DNA of 64,000 nucleotides from Methanobacterium sp. (GCA_015661405.1 JACWMK010000005.1:5044-69043), one strand, 5' to 3'; positions 10,824-21,735 are shown, numbered from the stretch's first letter. Notes: generated by a model from the letters alone, not told the origin. A program made the numbers and translations.

Positions 10824-11888
10824 TTATAATTTGGTATCTTGTAGACATTCCCTTCTTAATTTTAATAACTCTCTTCTTTTATTTTCAATGTCTTCCACAT
10901 TATGGATGATCTCAGACAACTTAGCCTGTATACATTTGACAACATCCTCATTATGAATCCATTTACAACTTTCACAACTCCACACACCCTTCTCTTTTAT
11001 CCAAAAACCACCAGTGGAAGGTTCTCCACATGGATAGAATGGGCAATAACAAAACGTACAACTTTGAGGATGTTCATGACATGGGTAATATTCACAATTC
11101 AAGTTAGGCCCTTCCACAATTTCCCCGGCTAAGTATTTCTCATAAAAATCACAGGCTAGTGGATGCATAGAAGATGGTACGACATAGCCTCGTGGAGTCA
11201 CCATACGTCCCTCTTCGACATAAGTCATACTATTCCCTATAATGAGTGTAGTGGACATATCAACTTCTTCACTTGAAAGTTCTTCTAAGGTAGTTGTACT
11301 AACAATAACCTCATCATTTTTGCTTTTAACCAATCCTACAGGTGTGTTAGGCTGGCGTGTTTCTATTAATATGCTAAGAGCTTCAGAAAAGGGCTTTTTA
11401 CGAGTTTTACTAAGAGGATTATAGAATGCAATTACGAAGTCTCCTTCTGAAGCAGCTCTAACTTTACGCTTTATCTCAGAAATAGGAGTTAGAATGTCAC
11501 TTAAACTTATTACTGCAAAATCATGTAGTGGTGCACCTAAAAGAGATGCTGCAAAGTTCACAGCGGTAACACCAGGTATAACCTTCACTTCTATGTCCTT
11601 ATATTTACCTAAGATTTGAAAAATTACATTCGCCATGCCAAATACTCCAGGATCACCACTGGAAACCAGAGCTACTTTCTTACCCCCACGACTTTTTTGA
11701 ATAGCTAATTCAGCACGATCTATTTCATGGCCCATTCCTTTAACAATTATTTCCTTTCCTTCTATCAAGTCTTCAACATATTTATAGTAACCCTTGTAAG
11801 TAATTACTACATCTGCATCTTTAAGCGCCTCAAACGCCCTTAAAGTCATATCTTGTCGAGATGGTCCTATACCAATTACACTTATCAT
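10824..11888 (-). CDS. cbiH: Cobalt-precorrin-3B C17-methyltransferase with Cys-rich C-terminal domain
   Basis: Anaerobic corrinoid synthesis: SAM-dependent C17 methylation with ring contraction of cobalt-precorrin-3. Residues 1-235 are a tetrapyrrole methylase: [15 protein letters not shown] opening, [39 protein letters not shown] and FYNPLSKTR. Residues 235-354 form an extra domain rich in Cys and His ([24 protein letters not shown], then CESCKW) that probably binds metal or a cluster. Such fused domains occur in methanogen CbiH/CobJ proteins. It lies apart from cbiG/cbiB, which are 3-5 kb away on the same strand. Confidence 0.9.
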   Translation of the reverse strand: MISVIGIGPSRQDMTLRAFEALKDADVVITYKGYYKYVEDLIEGKEIIVKGMGHEIDRAELAIQKSRGGKKVALVSSGDPGVFGMANVIFQILGKYKDIEVKVIPGVTAVNFAASLLGAPLHDFAVISLSDILTPISEIKRKVRAASEGDFVIAFYNPLSKTRKKPFSEALSILIETRQPNTPVGLVKSKNDEVIVSTTTLEELSSEEVDMSTTLIIGNSMTYVEEGRMVTPRGYVVPSSMHPLACDFYEKYLAGEIVEGPNLNCEYYPCHEHPQSCTFCYCPFYPCGEPSTGGFWIKEKGVWSCESCKWIHNEDVVKCIQAKLSEIIHNVEDIENKRRELLKLRRECLQDTKL

Positions 11889-11984
11889 AATTTACTTTAA
11901 CCTTCCTTCAATAGAGTAATTAAAAAAAAACCTCTATTGGAATCTTTCAAAAAAATTATAATCTTTAAAGTGATTTACCTAGTT

Positions 11985-12503
11985 TTAATTCGTACTACTT
12001 TGATTGTTATACAATTGACTTATGCTGGTTATAATAATACTATTAACATCTATAGTAAATCCATTATCTCCAGATTGACCAGTAGCTGTGGCATTGACGC
12101 TGTATGTTTGATTAGGTGAAATAATTATGGTACCATTTGTAATGTTATTACCTGTAGTGATTGTATTATAACCCGTTACCGTTAAAGTAACATTAATTTC
12201 AGTATTAGACGTACTATCATTAGTATAAGCTGATAAAGTTTGTATATTTACACCATTTAATCCTGTCTTATTCTGTAATGCAGAAGCCACATCCTCAGGG
12301 TTCAGTACCGTAACTATCTTCTGTTTACTAGAACCATGATGAATAGAACTAATAAGGGAGGATATTGCATCTAATTGTGAAGTAAAGAGTTTATTTATTT
12401 GAGGAGGTTGACCCGTTACTATGGTATCAGATAGTATAAGCCCCGCTTCAAAAAATACTCCACATATTATTATAAATAATATTCCAGTAACTATTTTAGA
12501 CAA
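11985..12503 (-). CDS. Membrane-anchored secreted protein, unknown
   Basis: 172 residues. A hydrophobic N-terminal anchor (residues 4-27) is followed by an extracellular part rich in Asn, Thr and Ser with many N-x-S/T sequons, typical of methanogen surface proteins. There is no domain I recognise. TTG start at 12503 has AAGGTGGT upstream at 12 bases. Divergent from the PolD small subunit gene; the 144 bases between must hold both promoters. Confidence 0.6.
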   Translation of the reverse strand: MSKIVTGILFIIICGVFFEAGLILSDTIVTGQPPQINKLFTSQLDAISSLISSIHHGSSKQKIVTVLNPEDVASALQNKTGLNGVNIQTLSAYTNDSTSNTEINVTLTVTGYNTITTGNNITNGTIIISPNQTYSVNATATGQSGDNGFTIDVNSIIITSISQLYNNQSSTN

Positions 12504-12647
12504 TTTTAATATACCACCTTTAAACTAAATTTTTTTCAAAATAAATATATAAATTAAGATCTTTTTATTCAGATTAGATTAACTATTATAATTATAATTA
12601 TAAATATATCTTTATAAACTACCTCAAACTTTTCTAAGGGATAACAT

Positions 12648-14123
12648 ATGCACGAGAATATAATCAATAAATTCATTGATGCCAATATTTTATTGAACGA
12701 TACGGCTTATCAAAAAATAGAAACTAATGAAAACTCTTTTAAATTATCAGAATCACTCATAGAAGATCTAGCTCCTTCAACAGAGGATTTATTGATTTTA
12801 ACTGGAGAAATAATAGATCAATATATAAAAGATAGTAAAAAAGATTTGTCTAACATTGAAAATAATGATCAAAAAAATAAATCTCCACCTCAAAGTAAAT
12901 TAGTTTCATCTCTTCCCTTTGATTTCCAAATACTAAAAGATACCAGCAGAAAATCATATACTAATGGAGAAATAAAGGATTTTTCAGCTTATTTTGGGAG
13001 TAGATATCATAAGTTAAAAGAAATATTGTTACGTAAAAAAGAGTTAAAAACTCCACAAACTATGCGTGAAGCTGAAAATATGCAGGATTTGGTGAAAGTA
13101 ATTGGTATGGTTAATGATGTAAGAGCCACTAAAAATAATCATAAACTGTTTGAATTAGAGGATGAAACAGGTGTTGCTAATGTACTAGTGCATAATGAGA
13201 ATACAGCACTTTTTGAAAAAGCTGAAAGGGTAGTTAAAGATGAAGTATTAGGTGTGGTAGGAACCCGGAAAGGTAGCTTGTTAATGGCATCTCAATTAAT
13301 TAATCCGGGAATTCCCCGTATCGATGAAAAGCCTATGGATTTTTCAACAGTTTTTTTATCTGATACACATATTGGAAGTTCTACTTTTTTAGAAGATGCT
13401 TTTTTAAACTTTATTAACTGGATTAATGGTAATAATGGTGATAAAGTACAGGAAAAGATAGCAGATAACGTGCGTTATCTGATTGTGGCTGGAGATATTG
13501 TCGATGGTATAGGAGTTTACCCTAATCAGGATAAAGAATTAATAATAAAAGATATATATGAACAGTATGATGAGGCAGCCCGGCTTTTTGGAGAGATAGA
13601 TAATGTTCAAATTATTATTGCCCCAGGAAATCACGATGCAAGTCGTTTAGCTGAGCCTCAACCATCCATTCCAGAAGAATATGCAAAAGAACTATATAAA
13701 CTGAAAAATGTTGAATTTGTGAGTAATCCGGCATTAATTAGCTTAGAAGGTATTAATGTCCTTATTTATCATGGTCGGAGCTTTGATGATTTTGCAATGA
13801 CTGTTAAAGGGATGAGTCACCAGGAATCCGATAATATAATGAAAGAGTTACTTGAAAAAAGACATTTAGCTCCTATTTATGGTGAAAGAACGCCATTAGC
13901 CAGCGAAGTTGAAGATCATTTAGTGATAGAAGACATACCTGATGTGTTCCACACTGGACATGTGCATATTAATGCATACAATAAGTATAAAGGTATTCAT
14001 CTCATAAATAGTGGCACTTTTCAGTCTCAAACTGAATTCCAGAAAATTTATAATATCATTCCTACATGCGCCCAAGTGCCAGTATTATATAAGGGTAGTA
14101 TGAAGCTTTTAAAATTCACTTAA
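12648..14123 (+). CDS. polB: DNA polymerase II (PolD) small subunit DP1
   Basis: Proofreading subunit of the archaeal D-family replicative polymerase; a 3'-5' exonuclease. 491 residues. N-terminal helical region, an OB-fold around residues 145-220 ([19 protein letters not shown]), then a calcineurin-like phosphoesterase domain with metal-binding motifs [30 protein letters not shown] and [11 protein letters not shown]. All catalytic His/Asp residues appear intact. The large subunit is not in this window. Its position 5 kb from the origin and cdc6 fits a replication neighbourhood. Confidence 0.94.
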   Translation: MHENIINKFIDANILLNDTAYQKIETNENSFKLSESLIEDLAPSTEDLLILTGEIIDQYIKDSKKDLSNIENNDQKNKSPPQSKLVSSLPFDFQILKDTSRKSYTNGEIKDFSAYFGSRYHKLKEILLRKKELKTPQTMREAENMQDLVKVIGMVNDVRATKNNHKLFELEDETGVANVLVHNENTALFEKAERVVKDEVLGVVGTRKGSLLMASQLINPGIPRIDEKPMDFSTVFLSDTHIGSSTFLEDAFLNFINWINGNNGDKVQEKIADNVRYLIVAGDIVDGIGVYPNQDKELIIKDIYEQYDEAARLFGEIDNVQIIIAPGNHDASRLAEPQPSIPEEYAKELYKLKNVEFVSNPALISLEGINVLIYHGRSFDDFAMTVKGMSHQESDNIMKELLEKRHLAPIYGERTPLASEVEDHLVIEDIPDVFHTGHVHINAYNKYKGIHLINSGTFQSQTEFQKIYNIIPTCAQVPVLYKGSMKLLKFT

Positions 14124-14189
14124 ACAAAAAATAAAATTAGATAATGATAATTCTTTTTTTTATCCATATTATTTTTAGGGTGTGAAAAT

Positions 14190-14801
14190 ATTTTAATAGA
14201 CGCTAAAAAACAGTTGGTTGAGATAGCAAATCAAATTTATAAAAACGGCCTAACACCAGGCAAATCGGGAAATATAAGCATTAAAATACCATGTAATATT
14301 AATTATAAGATAGTTATATCTCCAAGTGGTGTTTCACTTAAAAATATTAATTTAGAAAATGTTATTGTAATAGATAATGAAGGGAATAAGTTGGAAGGTC
14401 ATGGTAAACCATCATCTGAGATGAATATGCACCTAGAAATCTATAAAAAAAGAAGAGAAGTGAGTGGAATTGTACATACTCATTCACCTTATGCAACCGG
14501 ATTCTCCTTTTCAGGGGAAAAAATCCCTCATTTAGAGGGTTTTGGAAAAATTATAAAACCTTACTTAAATGAAATCAATTATGCTACACCTGGAAGTAAG
14601 GAACTAGCTAAAATAGCTTCTAATGGTTTAGAAAAAGAAGATATATTAATTCTTAAAAATCATGGCGTACTAGCTATAGGTACAAATATAGATGAAGCCG
14701 TTCTTTTAGCAGAATTTATTGAAAACAGTGCAAAAACAAGTTTTATTGCTCATAGTCTCACTCACGAACCGATTCCAGCTCACTTAAAGCATTCCAGATA
14801 A
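14190..14801 (+). CDS. Class II aldolase/adducin family protein (fuculose-phosphate aldolase-like), start uncertain
   Basis: Zinc-dependent aldolase of the L-fuculose-1-phosphate aldolase family; the real substrate in methanogens is uncertain. Visible: [39 protein letters not shown] (zinc His pair) and NHGVLAIG (third His). The only canonical start in frame is TTG at 14214, with no RBS; upstream, the frame stays open and reads [13 protein letters not shown] as in homologues, and a good RBS (AGGGTG, 14177-14182) points to an ATT at 14190. I extend to there with reserve. The 3' end overlaps the convergent UPF0147 gene by 44 bases. Confidence 0.8.
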   Translation: MLIDAKKQLVEIANQIYKNGLTPGKSGNISIKIPCNINYKIVISPSGVSLKNINLENVIVIDNEGNKLEGHGKPSSEMNMHLEIYKKRREVSGIVHTHSPYATGFSFSGEKIPHLEGFGKIIKPYLNEINYATPGSKELAKIASNGLEKEDILILKNHGVLAIGTNIDEAVLLAEFIENSAKTSFIAHSLTHEPIPAHLKHSR

Positions 14802-15012
14802 GTGTACGAGCATGAATGGGAATGTTAGGGTCATTACTAATTTCATCTAAAATTGATATAACTGTACTAGCTTTTATAGTAGGTTCTTCATTTTCATTTG
14901 CTAAAATATCCCTTGATTTTTCAGCAGCCCTTCTAATATTCCGAGGAACACTGGTATCTTCCATTATATGTTGTAATATTTGATTACAACGATCAAATAC
15001 ATCTTGATTCAT
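14758..15012 (-). CDS. UPF0147 family protein
   Basis: 84-residue all-helical protein of the archaeal UPF0147 family: [27 protein letters not shown] and [29 protein letters not shown] are the conserved blocks. Function unknown. A strong RBS (GGAGG) lies upstream of the ATG. The final 44 bases overlap the end of the convergent aldolase gene in antisense, so the two transcripts share a complementary 3' end. Confidence 0.88.
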   Translation of the reverse strand: MNQDVFDRCNQILQHIMEDTSVPRNIRRAAEKSRDILANENEEPTIKASTVISILDEISNDPNIPIHARTLIWNALSELESVRE

Positions 15013-15196
15013 AATTTAACCTCCATTATAAATTAAACTTACATGAATAAGCATTAAAAAGTTATATTCAACTTTATTTATATCTTTATTATTTAAAAAA
15101 ACTTTTGCTCATCAACAATAAATATACATTAACTTCATTTAAAAGTTTTTCTTATTTCAATTTACAAAAAAGGAATAGAATGACTAAATAAGTAGT

Positions 15197-16192
15197 TTAA
15201 GGATGATTAGCAACAGCAACAGCAACAGTGACTTTATTTAATGCTTTTTTTCTAAAAATAAGTTTAGCATCCTTACCAGCACTTAATAATGCTGCAGGTT
15301 CAGATACACCAGATACACCAAAAACTTTCTTTACCCAATATGATTCAGAGCATTGAGAATCTTTAAAGCTTCTTAATTTATCTAATGAAATAATTTCCAG
15401 TGGTACATCCAACTCTCTCGCTGCATCCAATATACCTCTCTCATCTTTTTTAGGCTCAGCTGTGGCTAGAGCGTCGATCCTTAATATAGGAAGTCTTAAA
15501 TTATGAAAAACTTCTTCCACTGCAAATAAAATATCATTTTTAGATATACCTTTACGAGCTCCTAAACCAACTACAAGTTTTTTAGGGGTGAGAATAATTG
15601 TATTATCATTAGAATAAGCTGCAATTTTATTAAATTTCGATGGAATTTTAAGATAAGATTCTTTAACTAATTTATTTTCATATATAAATTCAAATTGAGA
15701 AGTTAAAGCTAATTCAACATTCTTACCTTCCACTAATGCTTTATTTATAAATCTTATTTTGGATGGATTATTAATATTTAAATAATATTTACGCGCCAAT
15801 GTATCTATACCCATCTTACCTATAACATCAGTTGCAGTGGTGATAACCGAATCTGCACTGACAAGTTCAGCTATTTTAAGGTTATAATCATTCCCACCAC
15901 CTATATGACCTGATAAAAGCGTTATAACATGTTTTTCTCTTTCATCCATTACTAAAATTGCTGGATCTTTGGTTTTATCTTTTAATTGAGAACAAACACT
16001 ACGAATCATTATTCCAGAAGCCATAATACCTAATATACAATCATATTGAGAAAAAATTTTTCCAATAGTGTCCTTTACATTTTTGTGATAGAGATCAATT
16101 GTTAAAACAGTATGATCATCTTTCAATATTTGAGCTATCCAATTAGCTACATTTTGGCCTTGTAACGTGACACTAATTATTGCTAATTTCAT
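15197..16192 (-). CDS. cbiG: Cobalt-precorrin 5A hydrolase
   Basis: Opens the delta-lactone of cobalt-precorrin-5A in anaerobic cobalamin synthesis. 331 residues in three parts: N-terminal domain with CILGIMASGIMIRSV and DPAILVMDEREKHVITLLSGHIGGGND; a middle segment; and the C-terminal CbiG domain VVGLGARKGISKNDI through VSGVSEPAALLSAG. Runs in the same direction as cbiB just upstream (60-base gap), so probably co-transcribed; UPF0147 follows downstream. Confidence 0.93.
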   Translation of the reverse strand: MKLAIISVTLQGQNVANWIAQILKDDHTVLTIDLYHKNVKDTIGKIFSQYDCILGIMASGIMIRSVCSQLKDKTKDPAILVMDEREKHVITLLSGHIGGGNDYNLKIAELVSADSVITTATDVIGKMGIDTLARKYYLNINNPSKIRFINKALVEGKNVELALTSQFEFIYENKLVKESYLKIPSKFNKIAAYSNDNTIILTPKKLVVGLGARKGISKNDILFAVEEVFHNLRLPILRIDALATAEPKKDERGILDAARELDVPLEIISLDKLRSFKDSQCSESYWVKKVFGVSGVSEPAALLSAGKDAKLIFRKKALNKVTVAVAVANHP

Positions 16193-16251
16193 GTTTATTT
16201 ATCATTAAATTTAATTTTAAAAGATATTTTTAAAATAATCTATAAAAATTA

Positions 16252-17172
16252 TTATTTAATTATATAAATGATTATTATATAGATTAAGAAAGAAAGAAGT
16301 ATGAATAATATAATAGTCACTTCTGAAAGCAATAATGCTTGATCTATCATATATTCATTAAGAGAATTTATGCTTTCACCTAAAGAATAGTAACTTTTTT
16401 TTTCTAATCGAATTCCCAAAGCTCCTGCAGCGGCTGCCATAGGATATCCTGAGTTGGGACTGGGAGTTTTTTTAGCATCTTTCATCATGGTGTGGTATGA
16501 TCTTCTCCAGTTAAGACCTAATAATAATGCTGAAAAAATTATAAGTATACCTGTAAGTCTTGCAGGTAAAAAATTAACGAGATCATCCAGACGAGCTGGA
16601 AACCATCCTATATTTATGTATTCCTTATTTTTATATCCAACCATAGCATCCAAAGTGTTAATAACTCGATAAGCCACACCCCCTAATACTCCCAAAAAAA
16701 AAGTGTAGAATAAAGGAGAAACTACTGAATCTGTGATATTTTCAGTAAGAGTTTCAATAATAGCTGAAACTAATTCTTCCTTAGTTAAAAGAGTTGTGTC
16801 ACGACTGACTAAATATGAAACAGATTGTCGAGCTTGATTAATATCAGATTTAATATCTTTTTTAACTCCTTGAACAGTCCCTAGAAGTTCTTTAATAGCA
16901 AAAGTAGTGGATAATATTATGGCAGATATTATTATATATATTAAAAAGTTAAATTGTGCGAATTGGATAATAAAATATGTGGGAATTACAAATAAAGATA
17001 ATAAAAGAAATGTTAAATAAAATCCTGATATTCTATTTTCATATTTTATTAGATGGGGCTTTAAAAAATTGATGATTTTCCCCATATAGACTACCGGATG
17101 TAAAAAAGACGGTGGCTCACCCCAGGAAATATCCAATAGTAATGATAATATAATTATAAATAAAATATCCAT
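16252..17172 (-). CDS. cbiB: Adenosylcobinamide-phosphate synthase
   Basis: Integral membrane enzyme attaching the aminopropanol arm to adenosylcobyrate. N-terminal LLLDISWGEPPSFLHPVVYMGKIINF is the family signature; also SRDTTLLTKEELVSAIIETLTENITDSVVSPLFY and MKDAKKTPSPNSGYPMAAAAGALG. Five or so membrane segments. 306 residues, normal length. It begins the cbiB-cbiG pair on the minus strand. Often called cobD in databases; here cbiB is used to avoid confusion with the decarboxylase. Confidence 0.92.
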   Translation of the reverse strand: MDILFIIILSLLLDISWGEPPSFLHPVVYMGKIINFLKPHLIKYENRISGFYLTFLLLSLFVIPTYFIIQFAQFNFLIYIIISAIILSTTFAIKELLGTVQGVKKDIKSDINQARQSVSYLVSRDTTLLTKEELVSAIIETLTENITDSVVSPLFYTFFLGVLGGVAYRVINTLDAMVGYKNKEYINIGWFPARLDDLVNFLPARLTGILIIFSALLLGLNWRRSYHTMMKDAKKTPSPNSGYPMAAAAGALGIRLEKKSYYSLGESINSLNEYMIDQALLLSEVTIILFILLSFLIYIIIIYIIK

Positions 17173-17405
17173 AGATTTAATTAATTTTAATCATTTTAAT
17201 AAATTTTTATTCGAATTATTATTTTTTAATTTATTTTATTATAATATATTAAAGAATTAAATATGTAATATTAATAATGGTTAAAAAATAATGGTAAAAT
17301 AATAATTAAAGCTAAAAAAATATTAAAGAAAAGTAAGTAATATAAAAGTGATATTAAAAAATACAATTGGATAAAAAAAATTAATAAAATAAGTGGTGAT
17401 TTTAT

Positions 17406-17894
17406 TTGACTAATGAAATTGAAGATAATGTGCAAAAATGGCTCTCTGATGTTGGTGTTTTCAGACAAAAAATTCCTGATGATAACACAAACTTTCATTT
17501 TATAATTAATTATCCTGAAGATAACGTAATGGATGTAATGCAACCTAAGCAAAATCTAGATCTAGTGGTAATTGGATGTGCTACAAACGTGAGTCCTGAA
17601 CATTTAACTGAAATACGGAATTTGTCCCCTAAAAAAAGAGATAATTTTATATGGGATTTAAGGTTCATGATTAATACTCAAGGAGTAGATTTCCAATTAC
17701 AACATCCCGAAAATATATTAGAGAGTTTTTTAGTTACAGCTGAAATATTTGAGGATGGTCTTACTAAGGATAAATTAATTTCTACTATAAAAACAGTATT
17801 TAGAGCTAAGATCATGTGTGTTTGGAAAATACAAAGAGAATTAGGATTTGAAGATGAAGGAAAAAGCAACACTTCAGATAGTATGTATGTTTGA
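17406..17894 (+). CDS. DUF2299 family protein
   Basis: 162-residue protein resembling the archaeal DUF2299 family: conserved WLSDVGVFRQKIPDDNTNFHFIINYP, LDLVVIGCATNVSPEH and FMINTQGVDFQLQHPENILESFLVTAEIFEDGLTKDKL. The alpha/beta pattern and the function are not characterised to my knowledge. TTG start at 17406 has RBS GGTGAT five bases upstream. It is the last gene before the origin and points towards it. Confidence 0.8.
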   Translation: MTNEIEDNVQKWLSDVGVFRQKIPDDNTNFHFIINYPEDNVMDVMQPKQNLDLVVIGCATNVSPEHLTEIRNLSPKKRDNFIWDLRFMINTQGVDFQLQHPENILESFLVTAEIFEDGLTKDKLISTIKTVFRAKIMCVWKIQRELGFEDEGKSNTSDSMYV

Positions 17895-17988
17895 TTATTT
17901 TTTTTTTAAAATACTTTTTTCTGATTATTTAATTTAGAGTTATGGATTAATTTTTTGATAGTAATGATTTACGAGAAGTGAGACATAG

Positions 17989-18162
17989 ATTTCAAGTGTA
18001 AAATTTTAAATCATGAGTAATGGACATGATGAAATAAGTTCATTTCAAGTGTAAAATTAAAGTTTTGTGATATTTTTCACTAAAATATAGACGTATATTT
18101 CAAGTGTAAAAAAAATAAGTATTATGAAAGCATTAAAACATACATTTATTTCAAGTGTAAAA
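17989..18162 (+). repeat. Four direct origin recognition boxes (mini-ORB)
   Basis: ATTTCAAGTGTAAAA occurs exactly at 17989-18003, 18042-18056, 18097-18111 and 18148-18162, so start-to-start distances are 53, 55 and 51 bases, about five DNA turns each. Expected Cdc6/Orc1 binding sites. Confidence 0.92.
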
Positions 18163-18413
18163 AATTTGATAAAAAGCTTAAATACAAATTCAACACTTTT
18201 AACTACTTTTCATTAAAATTAGATAAATTCTTATTAACATGTATTATATATTATTATGATTTATATGATGACTCTATTAAATTAGTTACATATAAAGTTT
18301 TTTAAGAAAAACAATTTTTAATTAATTTTAATTAATTTAAATCAATTTAATTCATTACTTAGTCAAATAAAAGTAATACAAAAACTATAAATCAAGGTTA
18401 ACTCTTAAATTAA

Positions 18414-18552
18414 TTACACTTGCAATATACCTCTCTCTATAAATTAGAATTTTTTATTAATTTTTTTCAAATTGAATACAATTGAAATACACCTCTCCCA
18501 ATCATTATTATTAAAAAAAAAATATTAATTATTTGAAATTTACACATGAAAT
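18414..18552 (-). repeat. Degenerate inverted origin boxes
   Basis: Opposite-strand copies of the box: TTACACTTGCAAT (18414-18426, one mismatch), ATACAATTGAAAT (18476-18488, two mismatches) and TTACACATGAAAT (18540-18552, one mismatch). The first two continue into ACCTCTCTC and ACACCTCTCCC, which on the other strand is a purine-rich G element like that of longer archaeal ORBs; the third is followed more loosely by ATCTCTCT. Confidence 0.7.
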
Positions 18553-18720
18553 GAATCTAAAATCTCTCTAAATTGTAATATCAATCATATAAATTAGCAT
18601 TAATTAATTATCCAAATTGTAATTTAAAGGTGATTTCTACATTGATTATTAAAAAATAAAACTATATTTAAAGACTGAATATGAATATCGATAATTAATC
18701 TAATGATAAAGGGTGATTTA

Positions 18721-19872
18721 ATGGATAATATATTTGAAAAATTAGGTGGAAAAAACTCGGTTTTTAAAAGCAAAAAGTATTTGGACCACAGATTTTTACC
18801 TGATAATTTACCTCATCGTGAAGATCAGATTAGATCTGTAGCTAAATATTGGATTGAATCTTTAATAGGAGTTACACCCCCAGATGTAACGATATATGGT
18901 AAAACTGGTACTGGTAAGACTGCAGTTGCTAAATTCGCTAGGAAGCAGTTAGAACAAATATCTAACGAGAAAAATGTTAATGTAAGAGTTGAATATATTC
19001 GTTGTACTGATTATACCACTGAATATCAAGTTATAGCTCGTTTATGTCAACAAATGGGTCAAGATGTTCCTTATAGAGGTTGGACCAAAGCAGAAGTTAT
19101 ACATGCTTTTCGGGACATGTTTAAAAAAAATGTTTTTGGAAAAAATCTTATTCTAATAATAATACTAGATGAAATTGATATACTTCTTAAAAATAATGGT
19201 GATGGACTTCTTTACACCCTAACCAGAACTGATAATGTTGCTATTGCATCTATAAGTAATTATGTAGATTTTAAACAATTCATTAAACCACGAGTTAAAA
19301 GCAGTCTTAGAGACCGAGAAATCGTTTTTCCACCTTATAATGCTCAACAATTAATGGATATACTTGATGAACGAGCAGAACTTGCTTTCAATAATGAAGT
19401 ATTAAATAATGATGTTATACCACTTTGCGCTGCTATGGCTGCTAAAGAAGAAGGAGATGCTCGTTATGCTTTAGATTTACTACGTACTTCTGGAGAATTA
19501 GCTGATGAAAATGGCTCAGATGTAATTTATGAAGATTATGTAAGGGAAGCTAAAGATTACATTGAACATAATAAGGTTACAGATATTATTATGACCTTAC
19601 CTAGCCAGCAACAGAAAGTTTTAGAATCTCTACTTTATCTCACCAAACGAAAAGAAGAAATAACTTCTGGAAGACTTTATGAAGTGTATAAAGAATTTTC
19701 TAAAGGTGATTCAGTTTCTTATCGAAGAATATTTGACTTCATAAACGAATTAGAACTGTTAGGTCTTATATCTACAAAAACAGTTTCTAGAGGTAGGGGA
19801 AAAGGAAGAACCAATATTATTGACCTTCAATGTGATATTCAATTATTAGAAGATGCAATGTGGAATAACTAA
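18721..19872 (+). CDS. cdc6: Cdc6/Orc1 replication initiator
   Basis: AAA+ origin-binding ATPase that recognises the boxes just upstream and loads MCM. Walker A GKTGTGKT near residue 65, Walker B ILDEIDIL near 150, sensor-1 [10 protein letters not shown], sensor-2 region [17 protein letters not shown], and a C-terminal winged helix (about 290-383) for DNA binding. An upstream in-frame ATG (18703) lies before the RBS GGGTGAT; the ATG at 18721, just after it, gives [10 protein letters not shown], the usual kind of N-terminus. Adjacent origin sites make autoregulation likely. Confidence 0.96.
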   Translation: MDNIFEKLGGKNSVFKSKKYLDHRFLPDNLPHREDQIRSVAKYWIESLIGVTPPDVTIYGKTGTGKTAVAKFARKQLEQISNEKNVNVRVEYIRCTDYTTEYQVIARLCQQMGQDVPYRGWTKAEVIHAFRDMFKKNVFGKNLILIIILDEIDILLKNNGDGLLYTLTRTDNVAIASISNYVDFKQFIKPRVKSSLRDREIVFPPYNAQQLMDILDERAELAFNNEVLNNDVIPLCAAMAAKEEGDARYALDLLRTSGELADENGSDVIYEDYVREAKDYIEHNKVTDIIMTLPSQQQKVLESLLYLTKRKEEITSGRLYEVYKEFSKGDSVSYRRIFDFINELELLGLISTKTVSRGRGKGRTNIIDLQCDIQLLEDAMWNN

Positions 19873-19933
19873 AAAAAGATTAAAATGAATCTATCTTTTT
19901 ATCATTATTCAATTTTTTTATAATTATTAAATT

Positions 19934-20848
19934 TTATTTTATAAGTTTTTTTAGAATTGCCATACGTACGGGAACTCCATAAAAAGCCTGTTGAAAATAT
20001 TTACCATATTTAGTATTATCCACATCATGGGATATTTCATCCACTCTTGGTAAAGGATGCATGACTATACTTTTACAACCTTGTAAAAGTTTAGAGTTTA
20101 TAAGGTAAGCTCCCTTAATTTTAGCATATTCTGCAGGGTCAGGAAATCTTTCTTTTTGAATTCGAGTTACATAAAGCACATCTACATGATCTAAGACTTC
20201 ATGAATATCTTCAGTTTCATCAACATATATTCCAGAGTTACTAAGATCATGCAACACCTCCCGGGGCATTCGTAACTCCTTAGGAGAAATGAAACTCATT
20301 TTTACGTCAAACATGGCTAATGCATAAGCTAATGAATGAACAGTTCTACCATATTTAAGATCGCCTACCAATGCCACGTGGAGGTCATCAATCTTTCCTA
20401 AAATACGCTGCATAGTGTACAAATCTAGTAAAGTTTGGGTAGGATGTTGACCAGCTCCGTCACCAGCATTTATTACAGGTACATCTACTTCATCTGCAAC
20501 AAAACGAGCTGCTCCTTCCATGTTATGCCTTATTACTAATGCATCACTATATTCTGCCACAATTCGTACGGTGTCTGTAAGATTTTCCCCTTTTGTAGCA
20601 GAGCTGACACCTGACTCGGCAAAGCCAATAACCCCACCACCAAGTCGTTGCATGGCAGCTTCAAATGATAATCGTGTGCGAGTAGATGGTTCATAAAATA
20701 AATTACCTAAAAGTTTTCCTTCCATCACATGACAGGTCTCCAATGATCTAGCAATGGGTTCCATTTTCTCAGCTAATTTTAATATTTCAATTATATCCTT
20801 TTTACTAAAATCTCGTATGGATATGATATCTTTTTGAGTAAAAGTCAT
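19934..20848 (-). CDS. pyrB: Aspartate carbamoyltransferase catalytic subunit
   Basis: Second step of pyrimidine synthesis. Carbamoyl-phosphate loop [42 protein letters not shown] and [10 protein letters not shown] are all present with catalytic Arg/His residues. 304-308 residues, normal. An in-frame ATG at 20860 overlaps the RBS GGGTG (20858-20854); the ATG at 20848 is five bases after it and is the better start. The regulatory subunit pyrI is not adjacent. Confidence 0.95.
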   Translation of the reverse strand: MTFTQKDIISIRDFSKKDIIEILKLAEKMEPIARSLETCHVMEGKLLGNLFYEPSTRTRLSFEAAMQRLGGGVIGFAESGVSSATKGENLTDTVRIVAEYSDALVIRHNMEGAARFVADEVDVPVINAGDGAGQHPTQTLLDLYTMQRILGKIDDLHVALVGDLKYGRTVHSLAYALAMFDVKMSFISPKELRMPREVLHDLSNSGIYVDETEDIHEVLDHVDVLYVTRIQKERFPDPAEYAKIKGAYLINSKLLQGCKSIVMHPLPRVDEISHDVDNTKYGKYFQQAFYGVPVRMAILKKLIK

Positions 20849-20978
20849 ATTTACACCCATATTAAATTAATTATATATTATAATTATTATTAGGAGCTGG
20901 TGATTAAATTTTCCTAAGGATTTATAAGTTCAATTTCAAATTAAAATAATAAATTTTATCACTTACTAACATTTTTTT

Positions 20979-21707
20979 TCATAGAAAACGCGCAAAAGTA
21001 AGATAACCAGTATGACCAACCATTCTAGTTTTGGGTCGTGTTCCTTTAGCTTTAACTTCAATCTCTCTTAAAATACATTCTACACTTTTTAAATTAGAAA
21101 ATCCAAATTTTTTAAGTACTTTATGAAGAGTAAAAACTTGTTCAATGTAAGGATTATATGCTGCTAAATATCCCCCACTTTTAAGAGATTTCGCAGCACT
21201 TTCCACTACATCCCACGGTTTAGGAAGATCTAAAAAAACCAAATCCAACTCAGATTCATCAATTCCATCATAAATATCTTTACATTTCACTTTCACATTT
21301 TCTTGGCCAAATACTGTAATATTCTTTTCAGCTATCTCTGCGAAATCTTCTCGTACTTCATAGGTGTAAACTCCACCACTGGGACCTACAATATTAGCGA
21401 AATATAGTGCTGTGGCTCCAGATCCTGTGCCTGCTTCTACCACTCTCTGTCCACAGCCCAGACTAGTATTTGCAATTATAATACCAATATCTTTTGGTAG
21501 AATGATGGAACATCTTCTCTCCATAATATCTATGTAATCGTTAAGATTGGGTTTTATTACTGTGAATTCATAGCCCATATGAGTTTTAATAATCTGACCA
21601 TTACTACTATTTTTTATATCCTCTTTTTTTATATAGCCCAAATTAGTGTGTAAATCCTCTTCACCAGTCAAATATTTATTTCCTTTTTTATCAATTAGAA
21701 TTCGCAT
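20979..21707 (-). CDS. trmI: tRNA (adenine-57/58-N1)-methyltransferase TrmI
   Basis: SAM-dependent tRNA methyltransferase making m1A in the T-loop. N-terminal small beta domain with GY beginnings, then Rossmann methylase: [53 protein letters not shown] (motif I and II), [15 protein letters not shown] (the DLP..W motif) and [14 protein letters not shown]. 242 residues, typical of archaeal TrmI. RBS GGAG upstream; begins 28 bases after hef ends, so probably the same transcript. Confidence 0.92.
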   Translation of the reverse strand: MRILIDKKGNKYLTGEEDLHTNLGYIKKEDIKNSSNGQIIKTHMGYEFTVIKPNLNDYIDIMERRCSIILPKDIGIIIANTSLGCGQRVVEAGTGSGATALYFANIVGPSGGVYTYEVREDFAEIAEKNITVFGQENVKVKCKDIYDGIDESELDLVFLDLPKPWDVVESAAKSLKSGGYLAAYNPYIEQVFTLHKVLKKFGFSNLKSVECILREIEVKAKGTRPKTRMVGHTGYLTFARFL

Positions 21708-21735
21708 TTTTTAATTACTCCCATTTAGAGTTTTA

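Larger units (their letters stand above)
17895..18720 (+). other. Replication origin region (oriC)
   Basis: Gene-free 826 bases directly upstream of the Cdc6/Orc1 gene. It contains four direct 15-bp boxes (17989-18162), a very AT-rich middle (about 18163-18410) suitable as an unwinding element, and degenerate boxes in the opposite orientation (18414-18552) each followed by CTCTC-like runs. The core box matches the mini-ORB known from Methanothermobacter origins (TTACACTTGAAAT). The arrangement of convergent boxes flanking AT-rich DNA next to the initiator gene is that of archaeal origins. Confidence 0.9.

Noticed and set aside
17989..18162. Evenly spaced short repeats that could look like a CRISPR array
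   Set aside because: Repeats are only 15 bp, match the known Cdc6 box, lie next to cdc6 and no cas genes are present; spacers are just AT-rich DNA.
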